Positions 52,689 to 61,014 of a stretch of 64,000 nt of DNA are shown here, piece by piece. A model generated the notes under the pieces. That model was given only the letters and a program-made list of their open reading frames with translations, searched no databases and had not been told where the DNA came from. The stretch covers positions 3,162,001-3,226,000 of the forward strand of contig NC_008541.1 of the NCBI RefSeq assembly GCF_000196235.1, written 5' to 3'. The translations under genes were made by a program, and so were the position numbers. How positions within the stretch are numbered: position 1 is the stretch's first letter; each line of letters opens with the position of its first letter. This DNA comes from Arthrobacter sp. FB24 (lineage in GTDB: Bacteria; Actinomycetota; Actinomycetes; Actinomycetales; Micrococcaceae).

Positions 52689-53508
52689 CCCTGATCCACT
52701 CCAGTTCGTAGGGAACGGAAGCCGACAGGTTCAGGTAGGTGGGGGCCGGCGGCAGCTCTATCGCATTCGTCACCCCGATCAGCTTCTGGTCGCCGTGGTC
52801 TGACCAGATGACGGGGCCGCCGCTGTCGCCGCGGTTCGCTGACGTGTGCGGCGAATACGTGCAGAACTGCCAGGGTCCGGCGATATCCGGGCACGCCTCA
52901 GCAGGGACTGCTGTGAGGGTGGTTTCAACCAGCCGGGGCGCGGGATCGCACTGTACCGCGAGGTTGAACGGGTCGCCTGTACAGCCATAACCGGCCACGG
53001 TGACCTCTGCCCCGACGGGAGCCGGCTTGGACGCCAACTCGATGGTGGGCTCGGACACGGCCGACTCGAGGAAGAGCAAGGCTATATCGTCCTTGATCCT
53101 GGCGGGGTCGTAGTGCGGCATGGGAACGGCTGTCGCCACCCCGATGGTGTACTCGGAGCGTTTCTGGCCATAGTGGAATGTCACGGCGATGGCGGACGGG
53201 CTGCGTCCGTTGTTGCGGATGCAGTGCGCCGCCGTGACCACGGTGTCTTCCGCGATCAAAGATCCGGTGCAGGAAGCAATTCCTTCCGGGTAGGCCAGTT
53301 CCAACCTGACGGCCCACGCGTACTCGTCGGAGTCCGCCCTGCTCCCGTTATAGACGGCCAGCGCCGGAGCGGCTGAGGATGCCGCAAGGACTGCCGCGAA
53401 GAGCGCCGACAGCAGCGGCGACATTAATCGCCGGCGCCGGCGCCCGAAGCGTGAGGAGATTCCTTCTCCGGTGCGGGCCGTGGTCTGCGGGGGGATTCTT
53501 TTGCGCAT
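52669..53508 (-). CDS. Secreted chymotrypsin-fold serine protease
   Basis: Protein of 279 residues. The start at ATG 53508 has AGGAG seven bases upstream. A long positively charged N-region (FGRRRRRLM) leads to a signal helix (about 30-50, cleaved after PALA, about 51). The mature enzyme would begin VYNGS. Catalytic triad: His95 (VTAAHC), Asp141 (KDDIALLFL), Ser229 (NRGDSGGPV). Cysteines at 80, 96, 176, 187, 206 and 216 suit disulfides. The residue six before Ser229 is Ser223, so the S1 pocket is not the trypsin Asp type. The protease is exported, probably Sec-dependent. It is convergent with the GerW-like gene. Confidence 0.88.
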   Translation of the reverse strand: MRKRIPPQTTARTGEGISSRFGRRRRRLMSPLLSALFAAVLAASSAAPALAVYNGSRADSDEYAWAVRLELAYPEGIASCTGSLIAEDTVVTAAHCIRNNGRSPSAIAVTFHYGQKRSEYTIGVATAVPMPHYDPARIKDDIALLFLESAVSEPTIELASKPAPVGAEVTVAGYGCTGDPFNLAVQCDPAPRLVETTLTAVPAEACPDIAGPWQFCTYSPHTSANRGDSGGPVIWSDHGDQKLIGVTNAIELPPAPTYLNLSASVPYELEWIRATAGLR

Positions 53509-53719
53509 GAGGGTGCTCCTCATCATTGCCTGAAGATATATCGCGGATGTGGTGGAGGAACCATGACGTACCGGGTTCCCGGGGATCACACATCTGCCCC
53601 CAGTCGCAGCACCATAACTCTGCTCCTCCGCGCGTGCGGCCGTCAAGGCATGTTGCATGCAGGCGGGCAGGTCCCGGGCAGCGGCAGGGCGCCGGCGGCC
53701 AGCAGCCAGGCGGCGGCGG

Positions 53720-55312
53720 TCAGGCGGCGCGTACCTCGACCTCACCGGGCAGGGCCGCATCGGCACCGAAGACCAGGTATCGGTTAGCGATCTTCTCACT
53801 GAAGAACCTGTCGTGGCTGACCACTACCACGGCGCCAGGGAAGTGCATAAGCGCCCGTTCCATGACCTGCGTGCTGGACAAGTCAAGGTGGTTGGTGGGC
53901 TCGTCCAGCAACAGGACCGACGCGCCGGACAGCAGGCACTGTGCCATGGCCACGCGCGCTTTTTGGCCGCCGGAGAGGTTTCCGATTTTCTGTTTGAGGT
54001 CCGCTTCGGAGAACTGGAACATCGCCAGGAACCTGTTGACTGACTTCCGGGTGGCGCTAAAGGCCAGGCTGTCCGGCAGCGCGTTGACTGCATGCGAAAC
54101 AGTGTCGGCGTCGTCGAGCTCCTCAAGCATCCGGTTGTACGACACGAAGCCGGGCCCCTTGGCCCAGGAGACGACGCCGGCGTCTGCTTCCTCTTCCCCG
54201 GTCAACACCTTCAAAAGCGTGGACTTGCCGCTGCCGTTGGCTCCCAGGACCACGATCCGGTTGCCGCGCCTGATCTCGAAGCCAAGTCCGGTGAAGAGCG
54301 CCTTGTCCCCGTACGACTTGCCCAGTCCCTCGACGCGGCAGAGGACGTCCTTGACGTGCAGGCCGCCGTAGATCTCGGTGACGATCTGGTCCACCGGACG
54401 GGGTGTGCGGGACTTCTTGATTTTGGCCAGCTGGTTTCCCAGACCGCGGCTTGCGGCCTTGGCGGCTTCACGGCGGTCGGCGATCCCTTCAGCCTCAAAC
54501 GCCAGCAGTTCGGATTCGTGCACAAACTGCTGCTCGAGGGACTTGAGGCGGAACTGCTTTTGCACGATGTATTCGCCAAAGTTTCCTGGGTACTCGTGCA
54601 GGTGGAAGTTCTCCACTTCAATGATTCTGGTGACGACGGCGTCGAGGAACTTCCGGTCGTGCGAGACGATGATCGCGGCGCCCTTGAAGTCACGGAACCA
54701 GCTCTCGAGCCATTCAACGCCGGCAACGTCCAGGAAGTTGGTGGGCTCGTCCAGGAGCAACACGTCCGGGTCTTCCAGGAGGATCTTTGCCAGCGCGGCC
54801 CGGTTGCGCCAGCCGCCGGACAGTTCGTCGATGGCGCACACGCGGTGGGCGTCGCTGAAACCCAGCGTTGTCAGGACCTTGTCGATCCGCCGGGGGTAGT
54901 CCCAGCCGTCGAGGCGGTCCATGTCCTCGAACAGTTCGGCCTGGCGGGCGATCAACCGGTCAAGTTCTGCACCCGCAGGGTCCCCGGCGATCGCGGTGTC
55001 GATGGACGCCAGTTCTGCTTCGACGGCCTTGATCTCCGAGAACAGCCCGTCGAGGACGTCCGTAATGGTTGATGCCCCGTTGAGTTCGGAGAACTGGGAA
55101 AAGTAGCCGATCCGTGTTCCCGGCTCCACTGTGACCGTCCCGGACTCCGGGGTAATCCGGTCAAGGATCAGCTGGAGCATGGTGGTCTTGCCGGAACCGT
55201 TCTTCCCGATGAGGCCCACCCTGTCGCGCGGTTCAAGACGGAAGAAGGCCTCACGCAGTATCTGGGTGTTGTCGAATCGCACGCTGACATCTTGCAGCCG
55301 GACAAGGCTCAT
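53720..55312 (-). CDS. ABC-F family ATPase
   Basis: Soluble protein of 530 residues with two ABC domains and no membrane part. NBD1 Walker A GKNGSGKTT is at about 37-45, signature LSGGWRNRAALAKIL, Walker B VLLLDEPTNFLD. A P-site-tRNA-interaction linker of about 80 residues (about 235-310) is charged (RREAAKAASRGLGNQLAKIK). NBD2 has GANGSGKST, LSGGQKARVAMAQCL and VLLLDEPTNHLD. ABC-F proteins act on the ribosome in translation control or antibiotic protection. Which group this belongs to (EttA, Uup or resistance type) is unclear; it lies near a rifamycin-related gene, but that may be chance. Confidence 0.92.
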   Translation of the reverse strand: MSLVRLQDVSVRFDNTQILREAFFRLEPRDRVGLIGKNGSGKTTMLQLILDRITPESGTVTVEPGTRIGYFSQFSELNGASTITDVLDGLFSEIKAVEAELASIDTAIAGDPAGAELDRLIARQAELFEDMDRLDGWDYPRRIDKVLTTLGFSDAHRVCAIDELSGGWRNRAALAKILLEDPDVLLLDEPTNFLDVAGVEWLESWFRDFKGAAIIVSHDRKFLDAVVTRIIEVENFHLHEYPGNFGEYIVQKQFRLKSLEQQFVHESELLAFEAEGIADRREAAKAASRGLGNQLAKIKKSRTPRPVDQIVTEIYGGLHVKDVLCRVEGLGKSYGDKALFTGLGFEIRRGNRIVVLGANGSGKSTLLKVLTGEEEADAGVVSWAKGPGFVSYNRMLEELDDADTVSHAVNALPDSLAFSATRKSVNRFLAMFQFSEADLKQKIGNLSGGQKARVAMAQCLLSGASVLLLDEPTNHLDLSSTQVMERALMHFPGAVVVVSHDRFFSEKIANRYLVFGADAALPGEVEVRAA

Positions 55313-55370
55313 TGCTGCTGTCCTCTCGAGGGGTGGTTCACGGGTGCGCAGTGCCGGGCCGGCAATGGGA

Positions 55371-55410
55371 AAGCTCCCCCACCCGGCGCTGGCGCCGGAT
55401 GAGGGAGCTT
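55371..55410 (-). terminator. Hairpin downstream of tRNA-Ala
   Basis: AAGCTCCCCCACCCGGCGC (55371-55389) pairs with GCGCCGGATGAGGGAGCTT (55392-55410) with two mismatches around a two-base gap. It lies seven bases beyond the tRNA 3' end. No long T-run follows, but the position makes it the probable end of the tRNA transcript. Confidence 0.65.
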
Positions 55411-55417
55411 GTTCTTG

Positions 55418-55490
55418 TGGAGCTAAGGGGATTCGAACCCCTGACCTCTTCGATGCGAACGAAGCGCTCTACCAACTGAGCTATAGCCCC
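55418..55490 (-). tRNA. tRNA-Ala (anticodon CGC)
   Basis: A 73-base cloverleaf reads GGGGCTATAGCTCAGTTGG at the 5' end and ends TAGCTCCA. The acceptor stem pairs GGGGCTA with TAGCTCC with one G-T pair. The D-arm is AGCTCAGTTGGTAGAGC, and the anticodon arm CTTCG-TTCGCAT-CGAAG gives anticodon CGC, reading GCG. The T-arm is AGGGGTTCGAATCCCCT. The CCA end is only partly encoded (CCA followed by CAAG). No other RNA gene is seen nearby. Confidence 0.95.
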
Positions 55491-55548
55491 CAGGCTGCTG
55501 CCATTCCTTCGGAAGAATTCCTGGAACAGGCAAACCGGTGTCCCTAGG

Positions 55549-56349
55549 CTACAAACTATCGGCGCGCTTCGCCAGCCAGCTTCCGAATGTCTCACTTCCG
55601 TACCGGTGTTCCGGGACCAGGTTCCCGCCTTCCCGCAGGTATTTGCCGACGGCTCCGGGCAAGGGCAACCGGACCAGGCGCGCACGGGATCCGCTAAGGC
55701 GCTTCCAGGTTTCGGCCAGTTCCGCCATTCCGTTGACTTCCGGCCCGCCTACAGTCCGGAGTCGGTGCAGCTCCTGCGAGGGCTCTTCGAAGGCTGCTTC
55801 GAGCAGTGCCGAGGCAGCCTCGCCCGGCGCGATGGTCTGAAACCGCGCGCCCTTGATCACCGGGACGAGTCCCACCTTCGCACCGGCTGCGAACAGCTGT
55901 ACCAGAAGGCTGTGAAACTGGGTGGCGCGCACCGTGACGGTCTCCAGGGCCGACGCCGCATAGCGGCCTTCCTTAGCCGCCTTCGACCGGTAAAAGCGCA
56001 GGGGCACCTGGTCGCAGTTGATGATGGACAGCAGGACAGCCTTGCGTACACCCGCGGCGTGCGCGGCGCTGAGAAGGCGGGCACCGCCGTCGGCAAAGTC
56101 TCTGAGGGCCCTTCCAGATCTGCCCTCCAGGCAGTCAATCACGACGGCGGCACCGGCCAGGGCGGCGACCAGCCCTTCACCCGTGGTGACGTCCGCGCGG
56201 TAGTACTCCGCGCCGTCGTCCGCCCCTTCGGCACCGGGGGCGGGCGGGTTGCGGCTGACAACGGAAACTTCGTGGCCCAATTGCAGGGCCTGGCGGACAA
56301 CCTCACGGCCAACCTGGCCGGTTCCGCCGGCAACACAGATGCGGGTCAT
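55549..56349 (-). CDS. NmrA-like NAD(P)-binding protein
   Basis: Atypical short-chain-dehydrogenase-fold protein of 266 residues. The nucleotide motif VAGGTGQVGREVVRQAL is at the N-terminus. VIDCLEGRSGRALRDFADGG, SIINCDQVPLRFYRSKAAKE and VTVRATQFHSLLVQLF follow the NmrA/YbjT pattern. The catalytic Tyr-x3-Lys of true SDR enzymes is replaced by YRSK, which could still act. It may be a redox sensor or a reductase; the substrate is unknown. It lies just after the tRNA-Ala gene and 18 bases from the sepX stop. Confidence 0.85.
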   Translation of the reverse strand: MTRICVAGGTGQVGREVVRQALQLGHEVSVVSRNPPAPGAEGADDGAEYYRADVTTGEGLVAALAGAAVVIDCLEGRSGRALRDFADGGARLLSAAHAAGVRKAVLLSIINCDQVPLRFYRSKAAKEGRYAASALETVTVRATQFHSLLVQLFAAGAKVGLVPVIKGARFQTIAPGEAASALLEAAFEEPSQELHRLRTVGGPEVNGMAELAETWKRLSGSRARLVRLPLPGAVGKYLREGGNLVPEHRYGSETFGSWLAKRADSL

Positions 56350-56367
56350 GCTCCAGAGGCTACAGGC

Positions 56368-57333
56368 TCAGGCCCGGCGGCGCTGCAATACGTCGTCCAG
56401 GTTGCTCAAGGCACTCTGTGCCTTGGTCAGGGGCTTGGGGGCGGCACCGCCGGCTGCCGGCGCCGCTGCCGGACCTTGCTTGAGGGACGGCTTGCCTACA
56501 GCTTTCGGAGCTTCGGGCAGGTCAAGCGGATCAGGAGCGGCACGTTCCGCCTTGGCAGCTTCCACATAGGTCGGTTTGGGCACGTCGACGGGTTCCCAGC
56601 TGGAGTCCGCGCCAGCGGCTGAGCCTGGGGCGGTGGCGGTGCGGAGCGCAGTGTCTCCGGAGGCTTTTGCCTCTGCGAGGGCCGCTTCACGCAGCTCCTG
56701 GGCCGTCAACGGCTTTACCTGGGGTTTGTTTCCCGCTTCGGCGTCAAAGAGGGGTATATCCGGGGCATCCACGGCCGGTTCCCGGTTGGGACGCGGCACC
56801 GCAGCGCGCATCTGCCGGTCCGGTGCCGTCATGGCAGCACGGAATGCAGCGTTCATTTTGGCTCGCCGGTCACGCACTGCCAGCCGTCGCAGCAAAGCGA
56901 CGGCCGCGACAGCTGCGAGGAATGAACCAACGGGCAACCAGGATGAGCCCATACCGAAAGCGCGGAAGAGGCCGGCCACCACCCCGGTGAGCAGGGCTGC
57001 CACTCCAACGAGTGCGATCGCGCACCGTCCGTATCGGATCCTCAGTGCACCCGGTCGCGCCGTCGCCGGCCCGGAGCCGACTGCGGTTGTCACGGACCCC
57101 TGGGCGGATCCGGTGGCCTGCTTGGTTACCATTGATTTCTCCTGCTGGGCGGCCATTTTCATGACGTTTCCGGCTTGGGGGTCTGCGGGTTCGGCAAAGT
57201 TTATTTCGGCCATCAGTTCGGCTGCGGGTTGAAGCTGATGACGGCGGTTCCTGAGTACATAAGGGGCCACCCACACAATCCAGAGCGCAACAGCGACAAC
57301 AAGGATCACTGAGCTGCTAAGGGGGAAGTCCAC
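56368..57333 (-). CDS. sepX: Divisome protein SepX/GlpR-like
   Basis: Protein of 321 residues from GTG 57333 (a TTG two codons earlier is possible). An N-terminal helix at about residues 6-26 (SSSVILVVAVALWIVWVAPY) is followed by the basic LRNRRHQL. A cytoplasmic stretch and two more helices (about 103-122, 128-146) come next, and then a long acidic/Ala/Pro-rich tail. This layout and the neighbours rimJ and galU match the actinobacterial SepX/GlpR gene (Mtb Rv0996 position). SepX/GlpR helps place and stabilise the divisome with the MoeA-like protein Glp. The glp/moeA gene that usually lies here is absent. Confidence 0.72.
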   Translation of the reverse strand: MDFPLSSSVILVVAVALWIVWVAPYVLRNRRHQLQPAAELMAEINFAEPADPQAGNVMKMAAQQEKSMVTKQATGSAQGSVTTAVGSGPATARPGALRIRYGRCAIALVGVAALLTGVVAGLFRAFGMGSSWLPVGSFLAAVAAVALLRRLAVRDRRAKMNAAFRAAMTAPDRQMRAAVPRPNREPAVDAPDIPLFDAEAGNKPQVKPLTAQELREAALAEAKASGDTALRTATAPGSAAGADSSWEPVDVPKPTYVEAAKAERAAPDPLDLPEAPKAVGKPSLKQGPAAAPAAGGAAPKPLTKAQSALSNLDDVLQRRRA

Positions 57334-57473
57334 AATCAAAACCGTATGAGCAATTGGCCGACAGCTCTGGCATTAGCTCCGGTGTGTCGCAGGGCAGGTG
57401 GCAAATCAATGGATTTATGACGGAAGACACACCATTGGAAACCCGGGGCGTGGCCGCGAAGCCCGGCCGCAGG

Positions 57474-58091
57474 TCAGGCCGGGCGGCTTCGCAGCCACCT
57501 GGCCAGCAGCCCTTCGGGAACTTCCTCGGACGTCAAGGCGAAAGACCGGTGGTCCGCCCATTCGCCGTTGATATGCAGGAACCGCGGCCGGTAGCCTTCG
57601 TCCCGGAATCCGAGTTTTTCCACCACCCGCAGGCTGGGCCCGTTTTCCGGCCTGATGTTGATCTCCATCCGGTGCAACCCGAGGGTGCCGAAGCAGTAAT
57701 CAGTGGCCATGGCCACAGCCGTGGGTGCGATCCCCCTGCCGGCACAGGACTTGTCCACCCAGTATCCAAGCGTCGCCATCATCGCCGAGCCCCAGACGAT
57801 GGATGACACTGTGAGCTGCCCAACGATGACGGGGTCGCGCCGTGCCGGCATGCGCTCCGTGATCACAAAGGGCAGTGCCGTGGCCTGAGCAGCCTGCGCG
57901 TTGAGGGACCTGACCATTTGCCGGTAGTCCGGCAGCGCCCCTCCCGGGGCCGGGTTCGAGGCCTCCCATGGTGCCAGCCATTCGGAATTGCGGGACCGGA
58001 CGGCCATCCATTCCTTGCGGTCACGGTAACGGATGGGGCGCAGAACAATGTCGCCGCATTCCAGCGTCACCGGCCAGATGCTGCCCCGCAT
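57474..58091 (-). CDS. rimJ: GNAT acetyltransferase of the RimJ type
   Basis: Protein of 205 residues. The fold runs LECGDIVLRPIRYRDRKEW at the N-terminus, then the acetyl-CoA site YWVDKSCAGRGIAPTAVAM with the Q/RxxGxG/A type loop. HRMEINIRPENGPSLRVVEK and LGFRDEGYRPRFLHINGEW follow, the usual end of ribosomal-protein N-acetyltransferases. It acetylates the N-terminus of S5 in E. coli; the substrate here is inferred. It starts seven bases after the galU stop, so the two are cotranscribed, and sepX follows after 140 bases. Confidence 0.88.
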   Translation of the reverse strand: MRGSIWPVTLECGDIVLRPIRYRDRKEWMAVRSRNSEWLAPWEASNPAPGGALPDYRQMVRSLNAQAAQATALPFVITERMPARRDPVIVGQLTVSSIVWGSAMMATLGYWVDKSCAGRGIAPTAVAMATDYCFGTLGLHRMEINIRPENGPSLRVVEKLGFRDEGYRPRFLHINGEWADHRSFALTSEEVPEGLLARWLRSRPA

Positions 58092-58097
58092 CGGACG

Positions 58098-59003
58098 TTA
58101 CTTGGCCAGGGAGGAGGTGAATTCCGGCAGCCACTCCCGCAGCCCGGGGCCGAGGTCGTCGCTGTCGCAGGCCAGCTGGACGCAGGCCTTAAGGTAGCTG
58201 AGCTTGTCGCCGGTGTCGTAGCGGCGGCCGCGGAACACAACGCCGTAAACGCCATACCCTTCGCCCTCCCCTGCAGCAAGTTCCTGGAGGGCGTCCGTCA
58301 GCTGAATTTCCCCGCCCCTGCCCGGTTCGGTTCGTTCGAGGACATCGAAGACCGCGGGGTGGAGAACATAGCGGCCGATCACGGCCAGGTTGGACGGCGC
58401 CTCCGCGGCGTCCGGCTTTTCCACGAGCTTCCTGATCCGCACGAAGCCGTTCATGTCGGTCTCGTCGATGTCCGCGCAGCCATAGGCACTGATCTGGGAA
58501 GGCTCCACCTCGATGAGTGCCACCACGGAGCCACCGGTCTTGGCCTGCACTTCGATCATCTTGCTGAGCAGTTCGTCGCGCGCGTCGATGAGGTCATCGC
58601 CAAGCAGCACCGCAAAGGGCTCATGGCCGACGTGCTGCTTCGCGCGCAGCACGGCGTGGCCGAGGCCCATGGGGTCGCCCTGGCGAACGTAGTGGATGTC
58701 GCCGAGGTTGCTCGCGGCCTGGATCGCTTCGAGCTTGGCGGTGTCCCCCTTGGCTTCAAGGGTGGCCTCCAGCGAAGGGACCCGGTCGAAGTGGTCTTCG
58801 AGGGCGCGCTTGTTCCGGCCGGTGATCATCAGGATGTCGGTGAGGCCTACGTTAACGGCTTCTTCGACGACATACTGGATCGCGGGCTTGTCCACAACCG
58901 GCAGCATTTCCTTGGGCATGGCCTTGGTCGCCGGAAGGAACCGGGTGCCGAGGCCGGCAGCGGGAATGACAGCCTTGCGGACGGAGGTATTGGTGGTAGT
59001 CAC
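58098..59003 (-). CDS. galU: UTP-glucose-1-phosphate uridylyltransferase
   Basis: Enzyme of 301 residues making UDP-glucose from UTP and glucose-1-phosphate for cell-wall and exopolysaccharide synthesis. The nucleotide-binding motif AAGLGTRFLPATK is at about residues 15-27. KEMLPVVDKPAIQYVVEEA, GDPMGLGHAVLRAK and FAVLLGDDLIDA follow, with GRYVLHPAVFDVLE later. The gene heads the galU-rimJ(-sepX) unit. It is divergent from the 5-formyltetrahydrofolate cyclo-ligase gene, the usual actinobacterial order. Confidence 0.95.
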   Translation of the reverse strand: MTTTNTSVRKAVIPAAGLGTRFLPATKAMPKEMLPVVDKPAIQYVVEEAVNVGLTDILMITGRNKRALEDHFDRVPSLEATLEAKGDTAKLEAIQAASNLGDIHYVRQGDPMGLGHAVLRAKQHVGHEPFAVLLGDDLIDARDELLSKMIEVQAKTGGSVVALIEVEPSQISAYGCADIDETDMNGFVRIRKLVEKPDAAEAPSNLAVIGRYVLHPAVFDVLERTEPGRGGEIQLTDALQELAAGEGEGYGVYGVVFRGRRYDTGDKLSYLKACVQLACDSDDLGPGLREWLPEFTSSLAK

Positions 59004-59113
59004 TGGACTAATCTAACGTCAGGGACCAAACATTGGGTAATTGCCTGAACCGCCATGGCTGGCCCCGCACGGGGCCTCCGGTCACGGCCTCTTGACTTGG
59101 AAGGACGGCATCG

Positions 59114-59710
59114 ATGCCATCGAAGGAAGAGATCCGCTCGGCCCACAGAAGCCAGCGTGCCACCTTCTCTCCCGCTGCCCTGGATGCTGCCGGCGCCGGC
59201 ATCGCCCGGCACGGACTCCAGTGGGCCGCCATGGTTGCAGCCGGTGAGCGAAGTACCTTTGCGGTGTACTTGGGGGTGGGCTTCGAACCCCCGACCCTGC
59301 CCCTCATTACCGCGTTGCACGGCACCGGGCATCGCGTGCTGTTGCCGGTCTGCGGACCTGACCGGGCCCTCTCCTGGGTCTACTGGACTCCGGCAACCGA
59401 ATTCGTCCGCAGCAGTTATGCACCCATCGAGGAGCCCGTGGGGGAACAGCACGGCAGTGAGGCGATGGACGGAGTTGCCGGGATCTTTGTCCCTGCCACG
59501 GCCGTCGACTTGTCGGGGAACAGGATCGGCCAGGGCGGGGGCTACTATGACAAGTTCCTCGCCGGACTGGAGGCTGCGGGCCGGCCCGTCCCTGCCGCCG
59601 CGGTGGTCTTCGACGGCGAAATCCTGCCCGCCGGCACCATCCCAGCAGAGTCCTTTGACCGTAAGGTCCCGGTTGCAGTCACCCCGTCACGCCTCATGCA
59701 GCTAATGTGA
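59114..59710 (+). CDS. 5-formyltetrahydrofolate cyclo-ligase
   Basis: Enzyme of 198 residues that turns 5-formyl-THF into 5,10-methenyl-THF using ATP, returning an inactive folate to one-carbon metabolism. The conserved GQGGGYYDKFL (about 137-147) with the phosphate-binding glycines is present, as are FVPATAVDLSGNRIGQG and an N-terminal KEEIRSAHRSQR. Divergent from galU with a 110-base gap; the fmdB/ruc-like gene follows after a CIRCE operator. The cluster matches Rv0992c-Rv0993 in mycobacteria. Confidence 0.92.
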   Translation: MPSKEEIRSAHRSQRATFSPAALDAAGAGIARHGLQWAAMVAAGERSTFAVYLGVGFEPPTLPLITALHGTGHRVLLPVCGPDRALSWVYWTPATEFVRSSYAPIEEPVGEQHGSEAMDGVAGIFVPATAVDLSGNRIGQGGGYYDKFLAGLEAAGRPVPAAAVVFDGEILPAGTIPAESFDRKVPVAVTPSRLMQLM

Positions 59711-59735
59711 AGCCCGCCCGTTGCGGATGATAGAA

Positions 59736-59762
59736 TTAGCACTCAGGCCCTGCGACTGCTAA
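59736..59762 (+). promoter_or_regulatory. CIRCE element (HrcA operator)
   Basis: TTAGCACTC (59736-59744) and GACTGCTAA (59754-59762) are separated by exactly nine bases. The CIRCE consensus is TTAGCACTC-N9-GAGTGCTAA, so 17 of 18 positions agree. It overlaps a possible -10 (TAGAAT, 59731-59736) and lies 86 bases upstream of the fmdB/ruc-like gene. HrcA bound here would repress the gene until heat or protein-damage stress. Confidence 0.88.
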
Positions 59763-59847
59763 AGGACGAAACCTGCCGAGACACCTCGGCGGTGATTTCC
59801 CCCAGGCAGCACGGGACCTGCTCGTTTGTCCCAGAGGAGGATTTCCA

Positions 59848-60093
59848 GTGCCCACGTATGCATATGCCTGCAAGGACTGCAGCCACGCCTTCGAGATCGT
59901 GCAGTCGTTCACCGACAGCTCCCTCACTTCCTGCCCTGAGTGCGAGGGGACCTTGCGCAAGAAGTTCAACAGCGTAGGCGTCGTCTTCAAGGGTTCGGGC
60001 TTCTACCGGACGGACTCCCGCGATGCCAAGGGCAGCAGTGTTTCACCTGCCCCGGCAGCCGCCCCGGCGCCTGCCACTGCCGCCGCCAACTGA
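59848..60093 (+). CDS. FmdB-family zinc-ribbon protein, Ruc-like chaperone
   Basis: Protein of 81 residues starting at GTG 59848, with AGAGGAGG upstream. The zinc ribbon has Cys8 and Cys11 (YACKDC) and Cys29 and Cys32 (SCPEC), followed by the disordered Ala/Pro tail (about 60-81). The mycobacterial homologue Rv0991c (Ruc) is a redox-regulated chaperone: oxidation of its cysteines releases zinc and lets the disordered tail bind clients. Its neighbours here, 5-formyl-THF cyclo-ligase and galU, match the mycobacterial locus. The CIRCE operator directly upstream fits HrcA/heat control. Membership in Ruc rather than another FmdB branch is inferred. Confidence 0.85.
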   Translation: MPTYAYACKDCSHAFEIVQSFTDSSLTSCPECEGTLRKKFNSVGVVFKGSGFYRTDSRDAKGSSVSPAPAAAPAPATAAAN

Positions 60094-60232
60094 AATAACG
60101 CCGGCGTTTCCGGTTCCAGTCAGGTTCCTCCAGCGAAGTAGCGGTAACAGGGCTGTGCCCTGCCATGGCCGGTTTTCCACATAGGACCTGGCTGTGCTTT
60201 CCCGCCATGCGGGGCCTCCGTAGCCTGTCGGT

Positions 60233-60961
60233 ATGCCCTCCATCCTTCGCGCCAACGCACCTTCCTCGCCCCGGCAGAGCTTTGGGACCGGACGCCCGGT
60301 CCGCCCGGGGCCATCCGGCGTGCGGCGCTTTTCATCGTGGCTTAACCGCAACCGGAGGCTCGTCGTCGCGCTGTTGCTGTGTGCTGCCGCGGGCATCGCC
60401 GTGCAGCAACTGACACCGGCGCCGGCCCACACCGTCACTGCCCTGGCCACTGCCCGAGACCTTGCCGCCGGAACTGCGCTGTCGGGCAATGAGGTGGTAC
60501 CGGTGAAGGTGCCGCCGGGAATGGTGCCCTCCGGAGCCGTCGCGGACGTCTCCTCCATCCAGGGCAAACAGCTGGCAGCCCCGCTGCGCAAGGGCCAGTT
60601 GATCTCCGACACGCAGCTACTCGGACCGGGGCTGCTCGCAGGCACGAAACCCGGGTCTGCAGCGGTGCCCCTGAGGATGGCGGATCCGTCGTCCATCCAG
60701 CTCGTGGCGCCGGGCCAGCTGGTCAACATCGTGATGACCAACGGAACCGACTTTGGCAAGACTGCGGAATCGCAAGTACTCGCAGCTGCCGTGCCGGTCC
60801 TCTGGACCTCGGGTCAGGGCGGCCAAACCGGACAATGGCTGGGAACCGGAGAAACCGAGGGGCTCATAGTGGTCGCAGCGGATCCGGACCAGGCGCGCCG
60901 CCTCGCCGGCTCCTCAACCCAGGGAAAGCTCTTCTTTGTGTTGGTGGGGTCACCGGGCTAG
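60233..60961 (+). CDS. SAF-domain protein, CpaB/RcpC family
   Basis: Protein of 242 residues. A basic Pro-rich N-terminal tail of 40 residues is followed by one membrane helix (about 42-58, LVVALLLCAAAGIAVQQL). The SAF domain then runs about 66-128 (ARDLAAGTALSGNEVVPVKV and PLRKGQLISDTQLL), and the second CpaB-like part ends near 240. CpaB/RcpC proteins belong to Flp/Tad pilus assembly; single copies away from tad genes are frequent in actinobacteria and their role is unclear. It follows the Ruc-like gene by 140 bases and may or may not be cotranscribed. Confidence 0.8.
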   Translation: MPSILRANAPSSPRQSFGTGRPVRPGPSGVRRFSSWLNRNRRLVVALLLCAAAGIAVQQLTPAPAHTVTALATARDLAAGTALSGNEVVPVKVPPGMVPSGAVADVSSIQGKQLAAPLRKGQLISDTQLLGPGLLAGTKPGSAAVPLRMADPSSIQLVAPGQLVNIVMTNGTDFGKTAESQVLAAAVPVLWTSGQGGQTGQWLGTGETEGLIVVAADPDQARRLAGSSTQGKLFFVLVGSPG

Positions 60962-61014
60962 GGGCACCTGGCTTGATTGCCCGGCCGCCCCGTCGCCATC
61001 CCGCTGCGGGCTGC

